37,037 nucleotides of DNA from Syntrophaceae bacterium (GTDB taxonomy: Bacteria > Desulfobacterota > BSN033 > UBA1163): contig JACAEV010000163.1 of NCBI GenBank assembly GCA_013388645.1, forward strand, positions 1 to 37,037, in the 5' to 3' direction. Below are positions 22,724 through 31,922 of the stretch, in pieces (the first letter of the stretch is position 1; each line of letters starts with the position of its first letter). The notes beneath the pieces are model-generated. The model searched no databases and had not been told where the DNA came from. It saw only the letters and a list, made by a program, of their open reading frames with translations. The translations under genes were made by a program, and so were the position numbers.

Positions 22724-24619
22724 ATGGCACATCGAGAAAGAAATCACCAAATGGAGAAAATGAAGAAGGCCTATCCAGACAAATTGATACCAGAGAATCA
22801 AATCTTCAGTCAAATTCGTCGGGGGGATAGAATTTTTGTAGGGACAGGGTGCGGACGACCGCAATATCTTCTTCAGGCACTTGTCCAATTCATCGAATCT
22901 CACCCCACCGCTTTTTTCGATACGGAAGTATTCCATGTTTGGACCCTTGGTCTTGCCCCCTACACGGATGAAAGATTTAAGCAGCATTTCCGTCACAACT
23001 CTTTCTTCATTGCCAATGATGATATGAGAGAGGCGGTGAACCAAGGAATGGCTGACTACACTCCCATCTTTTTATCCCAGGTCCCCAATTTATTTTATCA
23101 GGGTCTGGTGCCCATTGATGTGGCACTCATTCAGACTTCCCCTCCTGATGATCACGGATATATGAGCCTGGGAGTGAGCGTTGACATTGTTAAGGCGGCT
23201 GTTGAAAAATCATCTTTAGTCATTGTCCAAGTCAATTCAAATATGCCTCGTGTACACGGAGATGGTTTTATTCATATCGATGAGGTTGATTTCGTGGTCC
23301 CGTTTGATGAACCCATCTTAGAGTTCGTTTCTGAAGCAGAGAGTCATATCGCACAGAAGATTGGGAAATATGTATCGCGTTTGATCCAGGATGGGGAAAC
23401 GATCCAGGTAGGATATGGAAGCATCCCGAATGCGATTCTATCTAATCTGCTTGATAAAAAACATTTGGGTGTGCATACCGAACTCTTAACAGATGGAATT
23501 GTCGATCTCATGAAAAAACATGTGATCGATAATTCCCTGAAAAAGATCAATCGCGGGAAAACAGTGGCTGCGTTTTGCATGGGGAAAAAAGAAACCTATG
23601 AGTATATCCATGATAACCCTGCCGTTGAATTTAAAACCATCGATTATACCAATCATCCCCTGGTGATCGCGCAGCACTCTCACATGACCGCCATCAACAC
23701 GGCATTGGAAATGGATCTGACGGGTCAAGCCACCGCAGAGTCCATTGGAAAACTTTTTTATAGTGGCATCGGGGGACAAGCCGATTTTATGAGGGGGGCG
23801 GTGCTATCCCCCCATGGGAAAACGATCCTGGCAATGCCCTCCACGGCTGAGGGGGAAACCCTATCGAGGATTGTCCCTTTTCTTAAAGAAGGAGCTGGCG
23901 TGACCCTCCATCGAGGGGATATCCATTATGTGGTAACAGAATATGGGATTGCCTATTTACCAGGTAAAAATATTCGGGAACGGTCCATGGCGTTGATTTC
24001 CATTGCCCACCCCAAATTCAGGCCCTGGCTCATCGAAGAAGCCAAAAAACAATGTCTGATTTTTAAAGATCAAGCCTTTATTGCGGGAGAAAGAGGAGAA
24101 TACCCGGAGCATCTCGAAACGTATCGAACGACCAAATCGGGACTGGAAATTTTTCTCAGACCGGTCAAGATAAGCGATGAACCCTTGCTGAAGGAATTCT
24201 TTTACTCTCTTTCAGAAAACAGCCTTTATCGAAGGTTCCTTTCCATAAGAAAAGATATGCCTCATGAGCGCCTCCAGGAATTTGTCGTCATCGATTATAC
24301 TCGGCAGATGGTCATCCTTGCGATCATTCCAAAAGGAGAGAAAGAAGAGGTCGTAGGGGTGGGACAGTATGCGATGGATGAACTCAATCACACCGCAGAG
24401 GTTGGATTTGCGGTCAGGGATCATTTTCAAAACAAGGGAATCGGCTCAGAACTACTATCTTACCTTACCTACCTATCAAGGAGACAGGGGTTATTGGGTT
24501 TCTTTGCAGAAGTCCTGATAGAAAACAGGGCCATGCTACACCTCTTTGATAAGATGGGATTTGAGATTGAAAAAAGGCGTGAGGAAGGGGTGTATGAACT
24601 GAAGATCCTATTTAGATGA
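22724..24619 (+). CDS. Acetyl-CoA hydrolase/CoA-transferase fused to GNAT acetyltransferase
   Basis: In this 631-aa protein residues 1-440 match the acetyl-CoA hydrolase/4-hydroxybutyrate CoA-transferase family (IFVGTGCGRPQYLLQAL, TSPPDDHGYMSLGVSVD, VPFDEPILE, IQVGYGSIPNAI, GIGGQADFMRGA, HYVVTEYGIAYLPGKNIRERA-like). About 460-631 form a GNAT N-acetyltransferase domain with a VGFAVRDHFQNKGIGSELLSYL acetyl-CoA loop (R/QxxGxG/A type) and LIENRAMLHLFDKMGFE. The first part moves CoA between acyl groups or hydrolyses acetyl-CoA; the second acetylates an amine or lysine. Such fusions occur in anaerobic proteobacteria. It is encoded opposite hydC and near acs, so its GNAT half could adjust acetyl-CoA synthetase; that is inference. 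Confidence 0.9.
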   Translation: MAHRERNHQMEKMKKAYPDKLIPENQIFSQIRRGDRIFVGTGCGRPQYLLQALVQFIESHPTAFFDTEVFHVWTLGLAPYTDERFKQHFRHNSFFIANDDMREAVNQGMADYTPIFLSQVPNLFYQGLVPIDVALIQTSPPDDHGYMSLGVSVDIVKAAVEKSSLVIVQVNSNMPRVHGDGFIHIDEVDFVVPFDEPILEFVSEAESHIAQKIGKYVSRLIQDGETIQVGYGSIPNAILSNLLDKKHLGVHTELLTDGIVDLMKKHVIDNSLKKINRGKTVAAFCMGKKETYEYIHDNPAVEFKTIDYTNHPLVIAQHSHMTAINTALEMDLTGQATAESIGKLFYSGIGGQADFMRGAVLSPHGKTILAMPSTAEGETLSRIVPFLKEGAGVTLHRGDIHYVVTEYGIAYLPGKNIRERSMALISIAHPKFRPWLIEEAKKQCLIFKDQAFIAGERGEYPEHLETYRTTKSGLEIFLRPVKISDEPLLKEFFYSLSENSLYRRFLSIRKDMPHERLQEFVVIDYTRQMVILAIIPKGEKEEVVGVGQYAMDELNHTAEVGFAVRDHFQNKGIGSELLSYLTYLSRRQGLLGFFAEVLIENRAMLHLFDKMGFEIEKRREEGVYELKILFR

Positions 24620-24625
24620 AGATCC

Positions 24626-25426
24626 TTAATAGATCTGTCCGGGAAAGGTGTTGACTTTAAAATCCTTACCGAGGATTTTGTACATCCTGGGCGACTCCCA
24701 CTCTTCATCAAAGGCATCACCTAAAATACCATCGTAAATGGCCCAACTCCTCCCCCGGACCGTGTTTTCCATCCCTTTTCTGCGGAAGGGAGTGGAATCG
24801 TCTAACTTTTCATAAAGCAAGCCACCGGGTTGAAACTCCTTATGAATCTTTTCCATCATTTTCCCGCCTCGGAAGTAGGTAAATCCATACTTTTCCCATA
24901 CAATCGCGTTATGATAATAAAAGCCATCGATGGTGATGGTCTTTAGTCCTAAGGTTTCTGTAAACCTTTCCAAACAATTCGTTGACTCTTTCGTCAGCCC
25001 TAATCCGCGCCTGACCATTCCAGGAGCTAATCCTGCTTCCATAGCTTTCACCTCCTCAGGGATGTTCCTCGATCGGCTGCCCATCAGGGTATCCCTTCCA
25101 CATCCATCCACATCTACATAAAATCTCTCTGAAAATGGGTCATTGATGATCAGGAAATCGAGATGGAGGCTCTCCATAAAACTCGAAAGAGAGACCTGGC
25201 AAGAAAAAATACAATCACTATCGGAAGAACGGTATTTCACCTCAATACAGGCAAAATTGTCGTCAGGGGGAAACATCCCCCTGACCACTCTCTCCCCAAA
25301 TGGATTTCTCAATGTCTTCGGATCGATTTGAAATTTTTCGAATAGGGATGGAGGAACAAGACGGAGGTAAATGGGATCTCTTTCTTCCTTTGGAAGTTGA
25401 TTTACCTTTGCAATAGAGAAAATCAT
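24626..25426 (-). CDS. Hypothetical protein, possible GNAT-like fold
   Basis: This 266-aa protein is not one I recognise. It has no signal peptide or membrane segment. The N-terminal half is beta-rich; the middle, with EVKAMEAGLAPGMVRRGLGLTKES and LERFTETLGLKTITIDGFYYHNAIVWEKYGFTYFRGG, resembles the last part of GNAT folds, where a neighbour-helix is followed by a 'xYEKxGF' strand. The end is polar (GRSWAIYDGILGDAFDEEWESPRMYKILGKDF). It follows acs by 92 bases on the same strand and may be in its operon; an acetate-linked role is suggested by position only. The converging CoA-transferase ends six bases away. Confidence 0.6.
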   Translation of the reverse strand: MIFSIAKVNQLPKEERDPIYLRLVPPSLFEKFQIDPKTLRNPFGERVVRGMFPPDDNFACIEVKYRSSDSDCIFSCQVSLSSFMESLHLDFLIINDPFSERFYVDVDGCGRDTLMGSRSRNIPEEVKAMEAGLAPGMVRRGLGLTKESTNCLERFTETLGLKTITIDGFYYHNAIVWEKYGFTYFRGGKMMEKIHKEFQPGGLLYEKLDDSTPFRRKGMENTVRGRSWAIYDGILGDAFDEEWESPRMYKILGKDFKVNTFPGQIY

Positions 25427-25518
25427 ATGATCATTCTTTACAAAGTGACGCTCCCCCGTCTCTCTCTGTTTCCTGAAGTTAGCTCATTAAATAATAAATC
25501 ATGTGTTCCCGCCAAAAT

Positions 25519-27492
25519 TTATAATCTCTCCCCGGCAAGCTGGATCACGACGTTGGGATCGGTAAGGGTGGAGGTGTCGCCCAATTCCTCAATCCTACCC
25601 TCAGCAATTTTCCTCAAAATCCTTCTCATGATTTTACCGCTCCTGGTCTTAGGAAGAGAATCCGCAAATTGCAATTTATCTGGGGTGGCGATGGGGCCGA
25701 TTGTCTTCCTCACATGGGTGAGAAGCTCTTTTCTCAATTCGTCACTACTTTTTATTCCTGATTTTAAGGTCACAAAAGCATAGATTCCCTGCCCCTTCAC
25801 TTCATGGGGGATGCCGATTACGGCCGACTCTGCAACAGAAGGATGCGACACCAATGCACTCTCTACCTCCGCTGTACCGATCCGATGGCCTGAAACATTG
25901 ATCACATCATCGATTCTCCCCATGAGCCAGAAATAACCGTCCTCATCCTTTTTTGCCCCATCCCCTGTGAAATAATAACCTGGGAAGATTGAGAAATAGG
26001 TGTCCTTAAACCGCTTTCGATCCGGATCGTTCCAAAAACCTCTCAGCATCCCAGGCCAAGGTTTTGCAATGACGAGAGAACCTCCTTCATCTACATCGCA
26101 TTCACTCCCATTCTCTCTAATAATCTTGGGAAGGACGCCAGGAAAGGGAAAGGTGGCGGAACCAGGTTTTAAGGGTGTGATGGGTAGGGGGCTAATGAGA
26201 AATCCGCCCGTCTCCGTCTGCCACCAGGTATCCATGATCGGACATCTCTCCTGACCGACATTCGTATAGTACCACCTCCATGCTTCTGGATTGATCGGCT
26301 CTCCAACCGAACCAAGAATTCTTAAACTTGAAATTCCCCTCCTTTTCACCCACTCCTCACCTTCTCTCATCAAAGCCCTGATGGCAGTGGGTGCTGTATA
26401 AAAAACACTTACCCTGTATCTTTCCACGATCTCCCAAAAACGATCCGGATGAGGATAAGTAGGAACGCCTTCAAACATCAAACTGGTAGCCCCAAGGGCT
26501 AAAGGGCCATAGACCACATAACTGTGACCGGTGACCCATCCGATGTCTGCTGTACAGAAGAAAACATCCTCGTCTTTAAGGTCAAACACCCATTTCAATG
26601 TTTGGTAAACAAAAAGGAGATATCCACCCGTTGTATGAATCACCCCTTTTGGTTTACCTGTACTCCCACTGGTGTAAAGGATGAACAGAATATCCTCAGC
26701 GTCCATGATCTCCGGTTCACAGAAAAGCTTGATGTCCTCTCTTCTCATTTCCTCATGCCACCATACATCCCGATCTTTCTGAAAAGGCACATCGATCCCT
26801 AATCGTTTGACCACGATAACTTTCTCCACATCTGGGCAATCTTTAAGCGCCTCATCCGCATTGATTTTATTCGGAACGATCCGTCCGCTTCGATAGTATC
26901 CATCTGCCGTGATCAAAATCTTTGATCCACAATCATTGATTCGCTCGCGAAGAGCCTCCGAACTGAAACCTCCAAAGACCACACTATGAATGGCACCAAT
27001 CCTAGCACAGGCGAGCATGGCGATGGGAAGTTCAGGGATCATCGGTAAGTAGAGGGAGACTCGATCCCCCTTTTTTACACCCAACTTTTTTAAGACATTT
27101 GCAAACTTACAGACATGATAATGGAGTTGTTGGTAAGTAAATATCCTGTTTTCCTCCAAAGGTTCTCCTTGCCAGATCAGGGCGACCTTATTGCTTCTCC
27201 AATGATTGAGATGTCGATCAAGGCAGTTATAACTCGCATTGAGCTTCCCCCCCTTAAACCATTGGATATCCGGCTTGTTAAAATCGCACTCTAATACCTT
27301 TTCCCATTTTTTATACCAATCGAGCTGTTCCGCCAATTCGGCCCAAAATGTTGCTGGATCATCGATCGACTTTTGGTATAACTCCTTATACTCGTCAATC
27401 TTCTTTATATAGGCTTTCATTCTAATCTCATCGCTCGGTTCATAAAACTTTTTCTCTCCCAAAGTAGAAATGAATCCTTTTTCTTCTTTCAT
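25519..27492 (-). CDS. acs: AMP-forming acetyl-CoA synthetase
   Basis: This 657-aa protein has the full length of the family. Motifs in order: [33 protein letters not shown]-type adenylation core, [13 protein letters not shown]-loop, [63 protein letters not shown], and the C-terminal catalytic lysine motif [11 protein letters not shown]. It activates acetate to acetyl-CoA with ATP and CoA in the cytoplasm. The lysine in SGKIMRR is a known acetylation control point in this family. A ggagg site ten bases before the ATG supports the start. The promoter upstream carries the same operator as hydC. Confidence 0.97.
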   Translation of the reverse strand: MKEEKGFISTLGEKKFYEPSDEIRMKAYIKKIDEYKELYQKSIDDPATFWAELAEQLDWYKKWEKVLECDFNKPDIQWFKGGKLNASYNCLDRHLNHWRSNKVALIWQGEPLEENRIFTYQQLHYHVCKFANVLKKLGVKKGDRVSLYLPMIPELPIAMLACARIGAIHSVVFGGFSSEALRERINDCGSKILITADGYYRSGRIVPNKINADEALKDCPDVEKVIVVKRLGIDVPFQKDRDVWWHEEMRREDIKLFCEPEIMDAEDILFILYTSGSTGKPKGVIHTTGGYLLFVYQTLKWVFDLKDEDVFFCTADIGWVTGHSYVVYGPLALGATSLMFEGVPTYPHPDRFWEIVERYRVSVFYTAPTAIRALMREGEEWVKRRGISSLRILGSVGEPINPEAWRWYYTNVGQERCPIMDTWWQTETGGFLISPLPITPLKPGSATFPFPGVLPKIIRENGSECDVDEGGSLVIAKPWPGMLRGFWNDPDRKRFKDTYFSIFPGYYFTGDGAKKDEDGYFWLMGRIDDVINVSGHRIGTAEVESALVSHPSVAESAVIGIPHEVKGQGIYAFVTLKSGIKSSDELRKELLTHVRKTIGPIATPDKLQFADSLPKTRSGKIMRRILRKIAEGRIEELGDTSTLTDPNVVIQLAGERL

Positions 27493-27545
27493 GCCTCAAC
27501 GACCTCCTCTCCAAATTTGACTTAATCAAGCACCGTTTCTTCTAA

Positions 27546-27574
27546 TGTATACGGTATACAGTTTTCTTTGTCAA
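27546..27574 (-). promoter_or_regulatory. acs promoter with overlapping palindromic operator
   Basis: On the minus strand: TTGACA (27574-27569), a 17-base spacer, TATACA (27551-27546). The -10 is half of the perfect palindrome TGTATACNGTATACA at 27546-27560. Spacing and register equal those at hydC. Confidence 0.8.
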
Positions 27575-27690
27575 TAAAATAGATTAAGCCAGCACATACA
27601 AAATGGAAGATGCGTCCTAAAAAAATTTTGTACTCTAATGGATCTAAAGAATCATGTGATCAGGGATAAGATTTAAGGCAACTTCTAAAA

Positions 27691-27770
27691 ATGTCATTCC
27701 TGCGGAAGCAGGAATCCATAATCTTTTGAAATTACTGGACTCCCGCTTTCGCGGGAGTGACGAATTAGGA
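27691..27770. repeat. Dispersed two-hairpin repeat (RPE/REP-like)
   Basis: ATTCCTGCGGAAGCAGGAAT (27696-27715) and ACTCCCGCTTTCGCGGGAGT (27739-27758) are perfect or near-perfect hairpins in the common 'PRKRESS...PASAGMT'-encoding repeat class, scattered in many bacterial genomes. Confidence 0.85.
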
Positions 27771-27852
27771 ATTATTAGAGGTTCCCTTAAACATTGAGAA
27801 TGGGATCCATCTTCGCTAAATCTCAAAGCCCCCAGTGACCCTGTTGATTGGA

Positions 27853-30183
27853 TCATTTGATGTCTTGATTTCGATTTTCAATGGGGAGATTGATGATGAA
27901 GGTAGTCCCTTTCCCTTCCTCACTCTCCACTTTGATCTCCCCACCGTGATCTTTAATAATCCCGTAACAGACCGAAAGGCCTAACCCAACTCCTTTCACC
28001 TTCTGTTTGGTAGTAAAAAAGGCTTCGAAAATCTTATCTTTGATGTCTTCCGGAATCCCCATTCCCGTGTCTCGGATATGGATGAATACCTTATTCCTTT
28101 CTCTTCCTGTCCCCACCGTAAGGGTGCCACCCTTCGGCATGGCCTCCTTGGCATTCTTAATCAGATTGAGCATCACCTGTCTCATCTGGTTTGTCGAGGC
28201 CATCACCTCTGGAATCTTCTCATCAAAGTAGGTTTTTATCTTAACGTTGGCCTCCTGCATCTGTTTGTCGACGATCAAGAGAATCCCCTCGAGCAGCTCG
28301 TTCACGTTGACGGGTCGCCTGACCTCCTCTTCAGGCTTTGAGAAGCTGAGCATGTTTCGAAGCATCTCGGCAAGCCGATGGGTTTCTGAAAGGGAAAGTT
28401 CCAGGATCCTCCGTCGTTTGCTCTCCGGAGGGATTTCGGTTTTGAGGAGATCCAGGGTGTTCATAATGCCATAGATGGGGTTGTTCAATTCATGAGCGAT
28501 CTGGGAGGTTAGTCTTCCCATAGCCGCCAATTTTTCAGATTGGAGAAGGGCTTGTTGGATCTCCTGGAGATCCTTTTCCATTTTCAGCCGGGGTCTCAGA
28601 TCGGTAAAAATTCCTACGCTGGCCACTTCTTTCCCCGTCCCATCGTAAATGAGAGCAGCTGAAAGTTGAATGGGAATTTCTTCCCCTTTTTTGTTGACGA
28701 CATTGAGTTGAGTCGGACTAAACTTTCCTGCCCCTCCGTATTCAGAACTCCTGAGTTTCTTCATGATCTCTTTGGCAATCCCCTCAGGATAGATCTGGGT
28801 GATGTGGATCTTTCCGATCACCTCTTCAGCGAGGTAGCCCGTCAAGGTCTCCGCCCCTTTATTGAAAATGATGATGTTGCCCTTCATGTCTGCAGCGATG
28901 ATCCCGTCCACTGAACTTTCGATCAAATTCATCAAGAATTCATTCGCTTCTTTCAGCTCCCTCTCCATCCTCTTCCGATCGGAGATGTCGATATTGAGCC
29001 CTTCGTATCCGATAATTGCGCCCTTCTCATCTCTCTGTGCATGAGCGGTGAGCAGAACGGTGACCTTCTCGCCACTCTTTTTCTTAAATTCCACCTCGAG
29101 GTCCTTAACAAATCCCTGCTCTTCAATCAATTTCTGGAATTTCCTCCGGTCCTCCTTGTTGACATAGAGGTCCCTTGGAATATCGATTTTTAAAAACTCC
29201 TCCTTATCATCGTATCCCGCCATCTCCACCAGGGCTTGATTGCAATCAAGAAACCGTCCTTCTTTGGTGCTGATGAAGAGCCCGTGCTGAACCCTTTCGA
29301 AGAGGTTACGAAATTTCTCCTCCGATTCTTTCAACTCTTTTTCAAACTTTTTTCTTTCGGTGATATCTCGAATATAAGCATAGGTTTTGATCCGGCCCTC
29401 CTCCGATCGGGTTGGGGCGATGCAAACCTCTGCTGCCTTGATCCGACCTTGTGGAGTTTGAAGAGACATTTCTGTACAGACCTTTTCACCAACGCCCTCT
29501 CCCCGCATCACCATCTCTTCCAAAAACTCCTCATCCCGCTTACCGATGAGGGAGAAAAATTCTTGCCCGAGGATCTGGTCTTTTGAAAGCCCTAAAATCT
29601 CAGACGCCATCTGGTTCGCAAATTCGATCCGGGAATTTTCATCAAAGACAATAATTCCATCGTCTCCCATCTCAGCAATCTTTTCAAAGCGCTTCGTGGC
29701 TTCCCGGAGCTCCCTTTCCATTCTCTTTCTTTCGGTAATATCTCTTAAATAGGCATAGGTCTGGACACCGCCCTTCTCCTTCTTGGCGATGGTGATACAG
29801 ACCTCCGCATCCCATTTCAGACCCCTCTGGGTCAATACCTCCATTTCTGTACAGACCCGTTTGCTCTCGTCTGCCCCCACTTCAGAGTGCATCTGATCAA
29901 GATAACCGACATCCCTTTCGCTCAAGAGCAATCGGAAATCCATCCCCATCAATCTTTCTTTCGAATACCCGGTTAATTCGGAGGCAATCGTATTGGCAAA
30001 CTCAATTTTATAGTCTTCATCAAAGACAATAATCCCATCGTCCCCCATCTCGGCAATCTTCTCCAAACGTTTGGTCACCTCATGGAAATGCGGGTGGCCC
30101 TCTTTTCGTTCATACCCTCTCAACTTTTCTTCCAGCTCGGTCACCCTCTGTTTCAATGCCTCTATACTGGGATTCTGTTCCAT
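27853..30183 (-). CDS. Soluble multi-PAS sensor histidine kinase
   Basis: From the ATG at 30183 (gaaaggtgg eight bases before) this is 776 aa; a GTG at 30195 is also in frame. A short coiled coil (EALKQRVTELEEKLRGYE) is followed by four PAS domains. PAS1 and PAS2 are near duplicates (each has KIAEMGDDGIIVFDE, IEFAN, KVCTEM or RVCTEM, TYAY.RDITERK); PAS3 has LFERVQHGLFIS and PAS4 has LIESSVDGIIAAD. HisKA with IAHELNNPIYGIMNTLDLL and HATPase with DTGMGIPEDIKDKIFEAFFTTK and GVGLGLSVCYGIIKDHGG complete it. There are no membrane segments, so it senses an internal signal, perhaps redox, although no cofactor residue is obvious. No response regulator gene is adjacent. Confidence 0.9.
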   Translation of the reverse strand: MEQNPSIEALKQRVTELEEKLRGYERKEGHPHFHEVTKRLEKIAEMGDDGIIVFDEDYKIEFANTIASELTGYSKERLMGMDFRLLLSERDVGYLDQMHSEVGADESKRVCTEMEVLTQRGLKWDAEVCITIAKKEKGGVQTYAYLRDITERKRMERELREATKRFEKIAEMGDDGIIVFDENSRIEFANQMASEILGLSKDQILGQEFFSLIGKRDEEFLEEMVMRGEGVGEKVCTEMSLQTPQGRIKAAEVCIAPTRSEEGRIKTYAYIRDITERKKFEKELKESEEKFRNLFERVQHGLFISTKEGRFLDCNQALVEMAGYDDKEEFLKIDIPRDLYVNKEDRRKFQKLIEEQGFVKDLEVEFKKKSGEKVTVLLTAHAQRDEKGAIIGYEGLNIDISDRKRMERELKEANEFLMNLIESSVDGIIAADMKGNIIIFNKGAETLTGYLAEEVIGKIHITQIYPEGIAKEIMKKLRSSEYGGAGKFSPTQLNVVNKKGEEIPIQLSAALIYDGTGKEVASVGIFTDLRPRLKMEKDLQEIQQALLQSEKLAAMGRLTSQIAHELNNPIYGIMNTLDLLKTEIPPESKRRRILELSLSETHRLAEMLRNMLSFSKPEEEVRRPVNVNELLEGILLIVDKQMQEANVKIKTYFDEKIPEVMASTNQMRQVMLNLIKNAKEAMPKGGTLTVGTGRERNKVFIHIRDTGMGIPEDIKDKIFEAFFTTKQKVKGVGLGLSVCYGIIKDHGGEIKVESEEGKGTTFIINLPIENRNQDIK

Positions 30184-30256
30184 AGCTAAAACCACCTTTC
30201 TAATCTTATAAATGAATCGGTTATTTCGATGTGGATGATTTTAATTCATCCCTTCG

Positions 30257-30375
30257 GCCGCCTCACTTTTTCGGGGACATGGCAAAGAGTCGTTCCTTAT
30301 TCGTCGCGACGCCCTCCAGCCGCCTCACCCTCTCGGCGGCGTGGCAAAAAGTCGCTCCTTATTCGTCGCGACGCC
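30257..30375. repeat. Two tandem 57-base repeat units
   Basis: Copies at 30257-30313 and 30319-30375 share gccgcctcac, tggcaaa(g/a)agtcg and ccttattcgtcgcgacgcc, with a 62-base period. Most differences lie in the middle (tttttcggggacat versus cctctcggcggcgt). The stretch 30184-30480 has no gene and this repeat fills much of it. Confidence 0.8.
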
Positions 30376-30430
30376 ACCCCCCCATTTTACAATAAGAGGA
30401 AGAATGTTTGTCAAATTTTAATAGAAAAAA

Positions 30431-30474
30431 AGGATAGGTTATGATAATAAAGAAAATGAATCTATCCTAAGGAG
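30431..30474 (+). promoter_or_regulatory. Dyad over the proC ribosome-binding site
   Basis: aggatag (30431-30437) pairs with ctatcct (30462-30468), directly before the aaggag ribosome-binding site of proC. A 7-bp stem with a 24-base loop could affect translation, but it may be chance. Confidence 0.25.
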
Positions 30475-30480
30475 TCTCTT

Positions 30481-31305
30481 ATGAAAAAAAACCAAGTGAT
30501 TGGGTTTATTGGAACAGGAAATATGGGGGAGGCCTTGATGTCTGGTTTACTCAAAGCCAAATTTACATCTCCTGCCCAAATGATGGCTTTTGATTCGGAT
30601 GAGAAGAGACTTCGGTCTATTGTAAAAAAATATGGAATTAAAAAAGCTTCTGACAACAAACAAATTTGGGCTCAATGTGACCCTCTCCTCCTTTGTGTCA
30701 AACCCCAATCGTTGAAGGAGGTCATCGAAGGGATGGCGGATGTTTTAGACACCTCTAAGCTCCTCATCTCCATTGCCGCGGGAGTCCCGCTTTATGCGAT
30801 TGAAATCTATGCCAGAAAAAAACTCCGGCTTATCCGGGTGATGCCTAATATTAATGTTCTTGTCCAAGAAGGGATGTCTGCCATTGCTCCTGGAAATCTT
30901 GCCACCCATGAGGATACGAAATTGACTCAATCCATCTTTGACTGCGTTGGGAAATCGATGATCATCCATGAACCATTAATGGATGTAGTGACGGGTTTGA
31001 GCGGAAGCGGCCCTGCATATGTCTTTTTGATGATCGAAGCCTTAACCGATGCTGGGGTCCATCTTGGGATGACCCGACCTCAAGCCCTGAGGTTGGTCAC
31101 CCAAACAGTGGTGGGTTCCGCAAAACTCCTTTCTGAGACAGGAGAACACCCTGGCCTGCTCCGCGAAAAGGTGACTTCTCCCGGTGGAACGACAGCCGCT
31201 GGACTTTATAAACTTGAAGAAGGAGGGTTACGAAAAATTTTGATTGACGCGGTGATGGCAGCCACTCAAAGATCGAAAGAGTTGGGTGACAAGATGAAGC
31301 AATAA
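30481..31305 (+). CDS. proC: Pyrroline-5-carboxylate reductase
   Basis: This 274-aa protein has an N-terminal Rossmann motif, IGFIGTGNMGEALM, for NAD(P)H, the middle VKPQSLKEVIEGM, RVMPNINVLVQEGMSAI, and the C-terminal ProC signature GLSGSGPAYVFLMIEALTDAGVHLG followed by REKVTSPGGTTAAGLYKLEEGG. It catalyses the last step of proline synthesis. Length and motifs are complete. An aaggag site seven bases before the ATG supports the start. It is first in a plus-strand run with usp (25 bases downstream) and the deoxynucleoside kinase. Confidence 0.96.
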   Translation: MKKNQVIGFIGTGNMGEALMSGLLKAKFTSPAQMMAFDSDEKRLRSIVKKYGIKKASDNKQIWAQCDPLLLCVKPQSLKEVIEGMADVLDTSKLLISIAAGVPLYAIEIYARKKLRLIRVMPNINVLVQEGMSAIAPGNLATHEDTKLTQSIFDCVGKSMIIHEPLMDVVTGLSGSGPAYVFLMIEALTDAGVHLGMTRPQALRLVTQTVVGSAKLLSETGEHPGLLREKVTSPGGTTAAGLYKLEEGGLRKILIDAVMAATQRSKELGDKMKQ

Positions 31306-31330
31306 AAATGATCCTAAGGAGGGATAATCG

Positions 31331-31795
31331 ATGTTTAAAAAGATTTTATTCTGTACCGATTTTTCTGAGGATTCCCATTGGGCTTTCACTTATGCCCTCA
31401 ATCTGGCTAAAACATATAAGGCCAAACTTCTGATCTTTCATGTCACCCCTGAACCTGTTCATCCAGAACAACTTTCGCTCTATCTCGCTCCAGAAAAACT
31501 GGAAGAATTAAGAGCGTCGCAGAAGAAAGAAATCGATCACCAACTTGAAACGCATTATATGAATAAAATGGGACGATTCAAAAACTATCAAATCTTCTTA
31601 AAAGAGGGAGAACCTTTTATCGAGATCATCCAGAAGGCCAAAAAAGATTCTGCAGATCTTATTGTCATGGGCACCCATGGAAGGACAGGTTTAGATCATG
31701 TCTTTTTTGGCAGCACCGCGGAAAAGGTCGTGAGGAAATCTCCCTGTCCGGTGCTGACCATCCGACTCCCTGGAAGGCGATTTTCGATGCCTTAA
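31331..31795 (+). CDS. Universal stress protein (UspA family)
   Basis: In this 154-aa protein the N-terminal KKILFCTDFSEDSHWAFTYALNLA strand-helix and the C-terminal ATP-binding motif MGTHGRTGLDHVFFGSTAEKVV (G-x2-G-x9-G-S) with SPCPVLTIR are characteristic of the nucleotide-binding Usp subclass. It is cytoplasmic; such proteins help survival under stress, often with adenine nucleotide binding. An aggagg site precedes the ATG. It is 25 bases after proC and probably co-transcribed. Confidence 0.95.
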   Translation: MFKKILFCTDFSEDSHWAFTYALNLAKTYKAKLLIFHVTPEPVHPEQLSLYLAPEKLEELRASQKKEIDHQLETHYMNKMGRFKNYQIFLKEGEPFIEIIQKAKKDSADLIVMGTHGRTGLDHVFFGSTAEKVVRKSPCPVLTIRLPGRRFSMP

Positions 31796-31922
31796 ACATG
31801 AGACACACGAAATCTCCGCCTGCCCGAAGCAGGCGCTTCGAATTTAAAGGTCTGTCTCACGATAAAGTTTCATTTACAAGAAATCAGGCTTCTGTTATAA
31901 ACATGCAAGAATTGAGGGGGTC

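Larger units (their letters stand above)
27493..27852. other. Intergenic region between acs and PAS kinase
   Basis: There is no supported gene in these 360 bases. They contain the acs promoter/operator (27546-27574) and a two-hairpin dispersed repeat (27691-27770). A possible open frame across the repeat (27644-27856, minus) reads the well-known repeat-encoded peptide SLPRKRESS...WIPASAGMT and is not a real gene. Confidence 0.7.

Noticed and set aside
27644-27856. 70-aa minus-strand frame
   Set aside because: It only translates the dispersed hairpin repeat (SLPRKRESS..WIPASAGMT type) and has no ribosome-binding site.
31819-31836. Hairpin gcctgc/gcaggc as a terminator between usp and the kinase
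   Set aside because: There is no T-run after the stem, so it is not a supported Rho-independent terminator.
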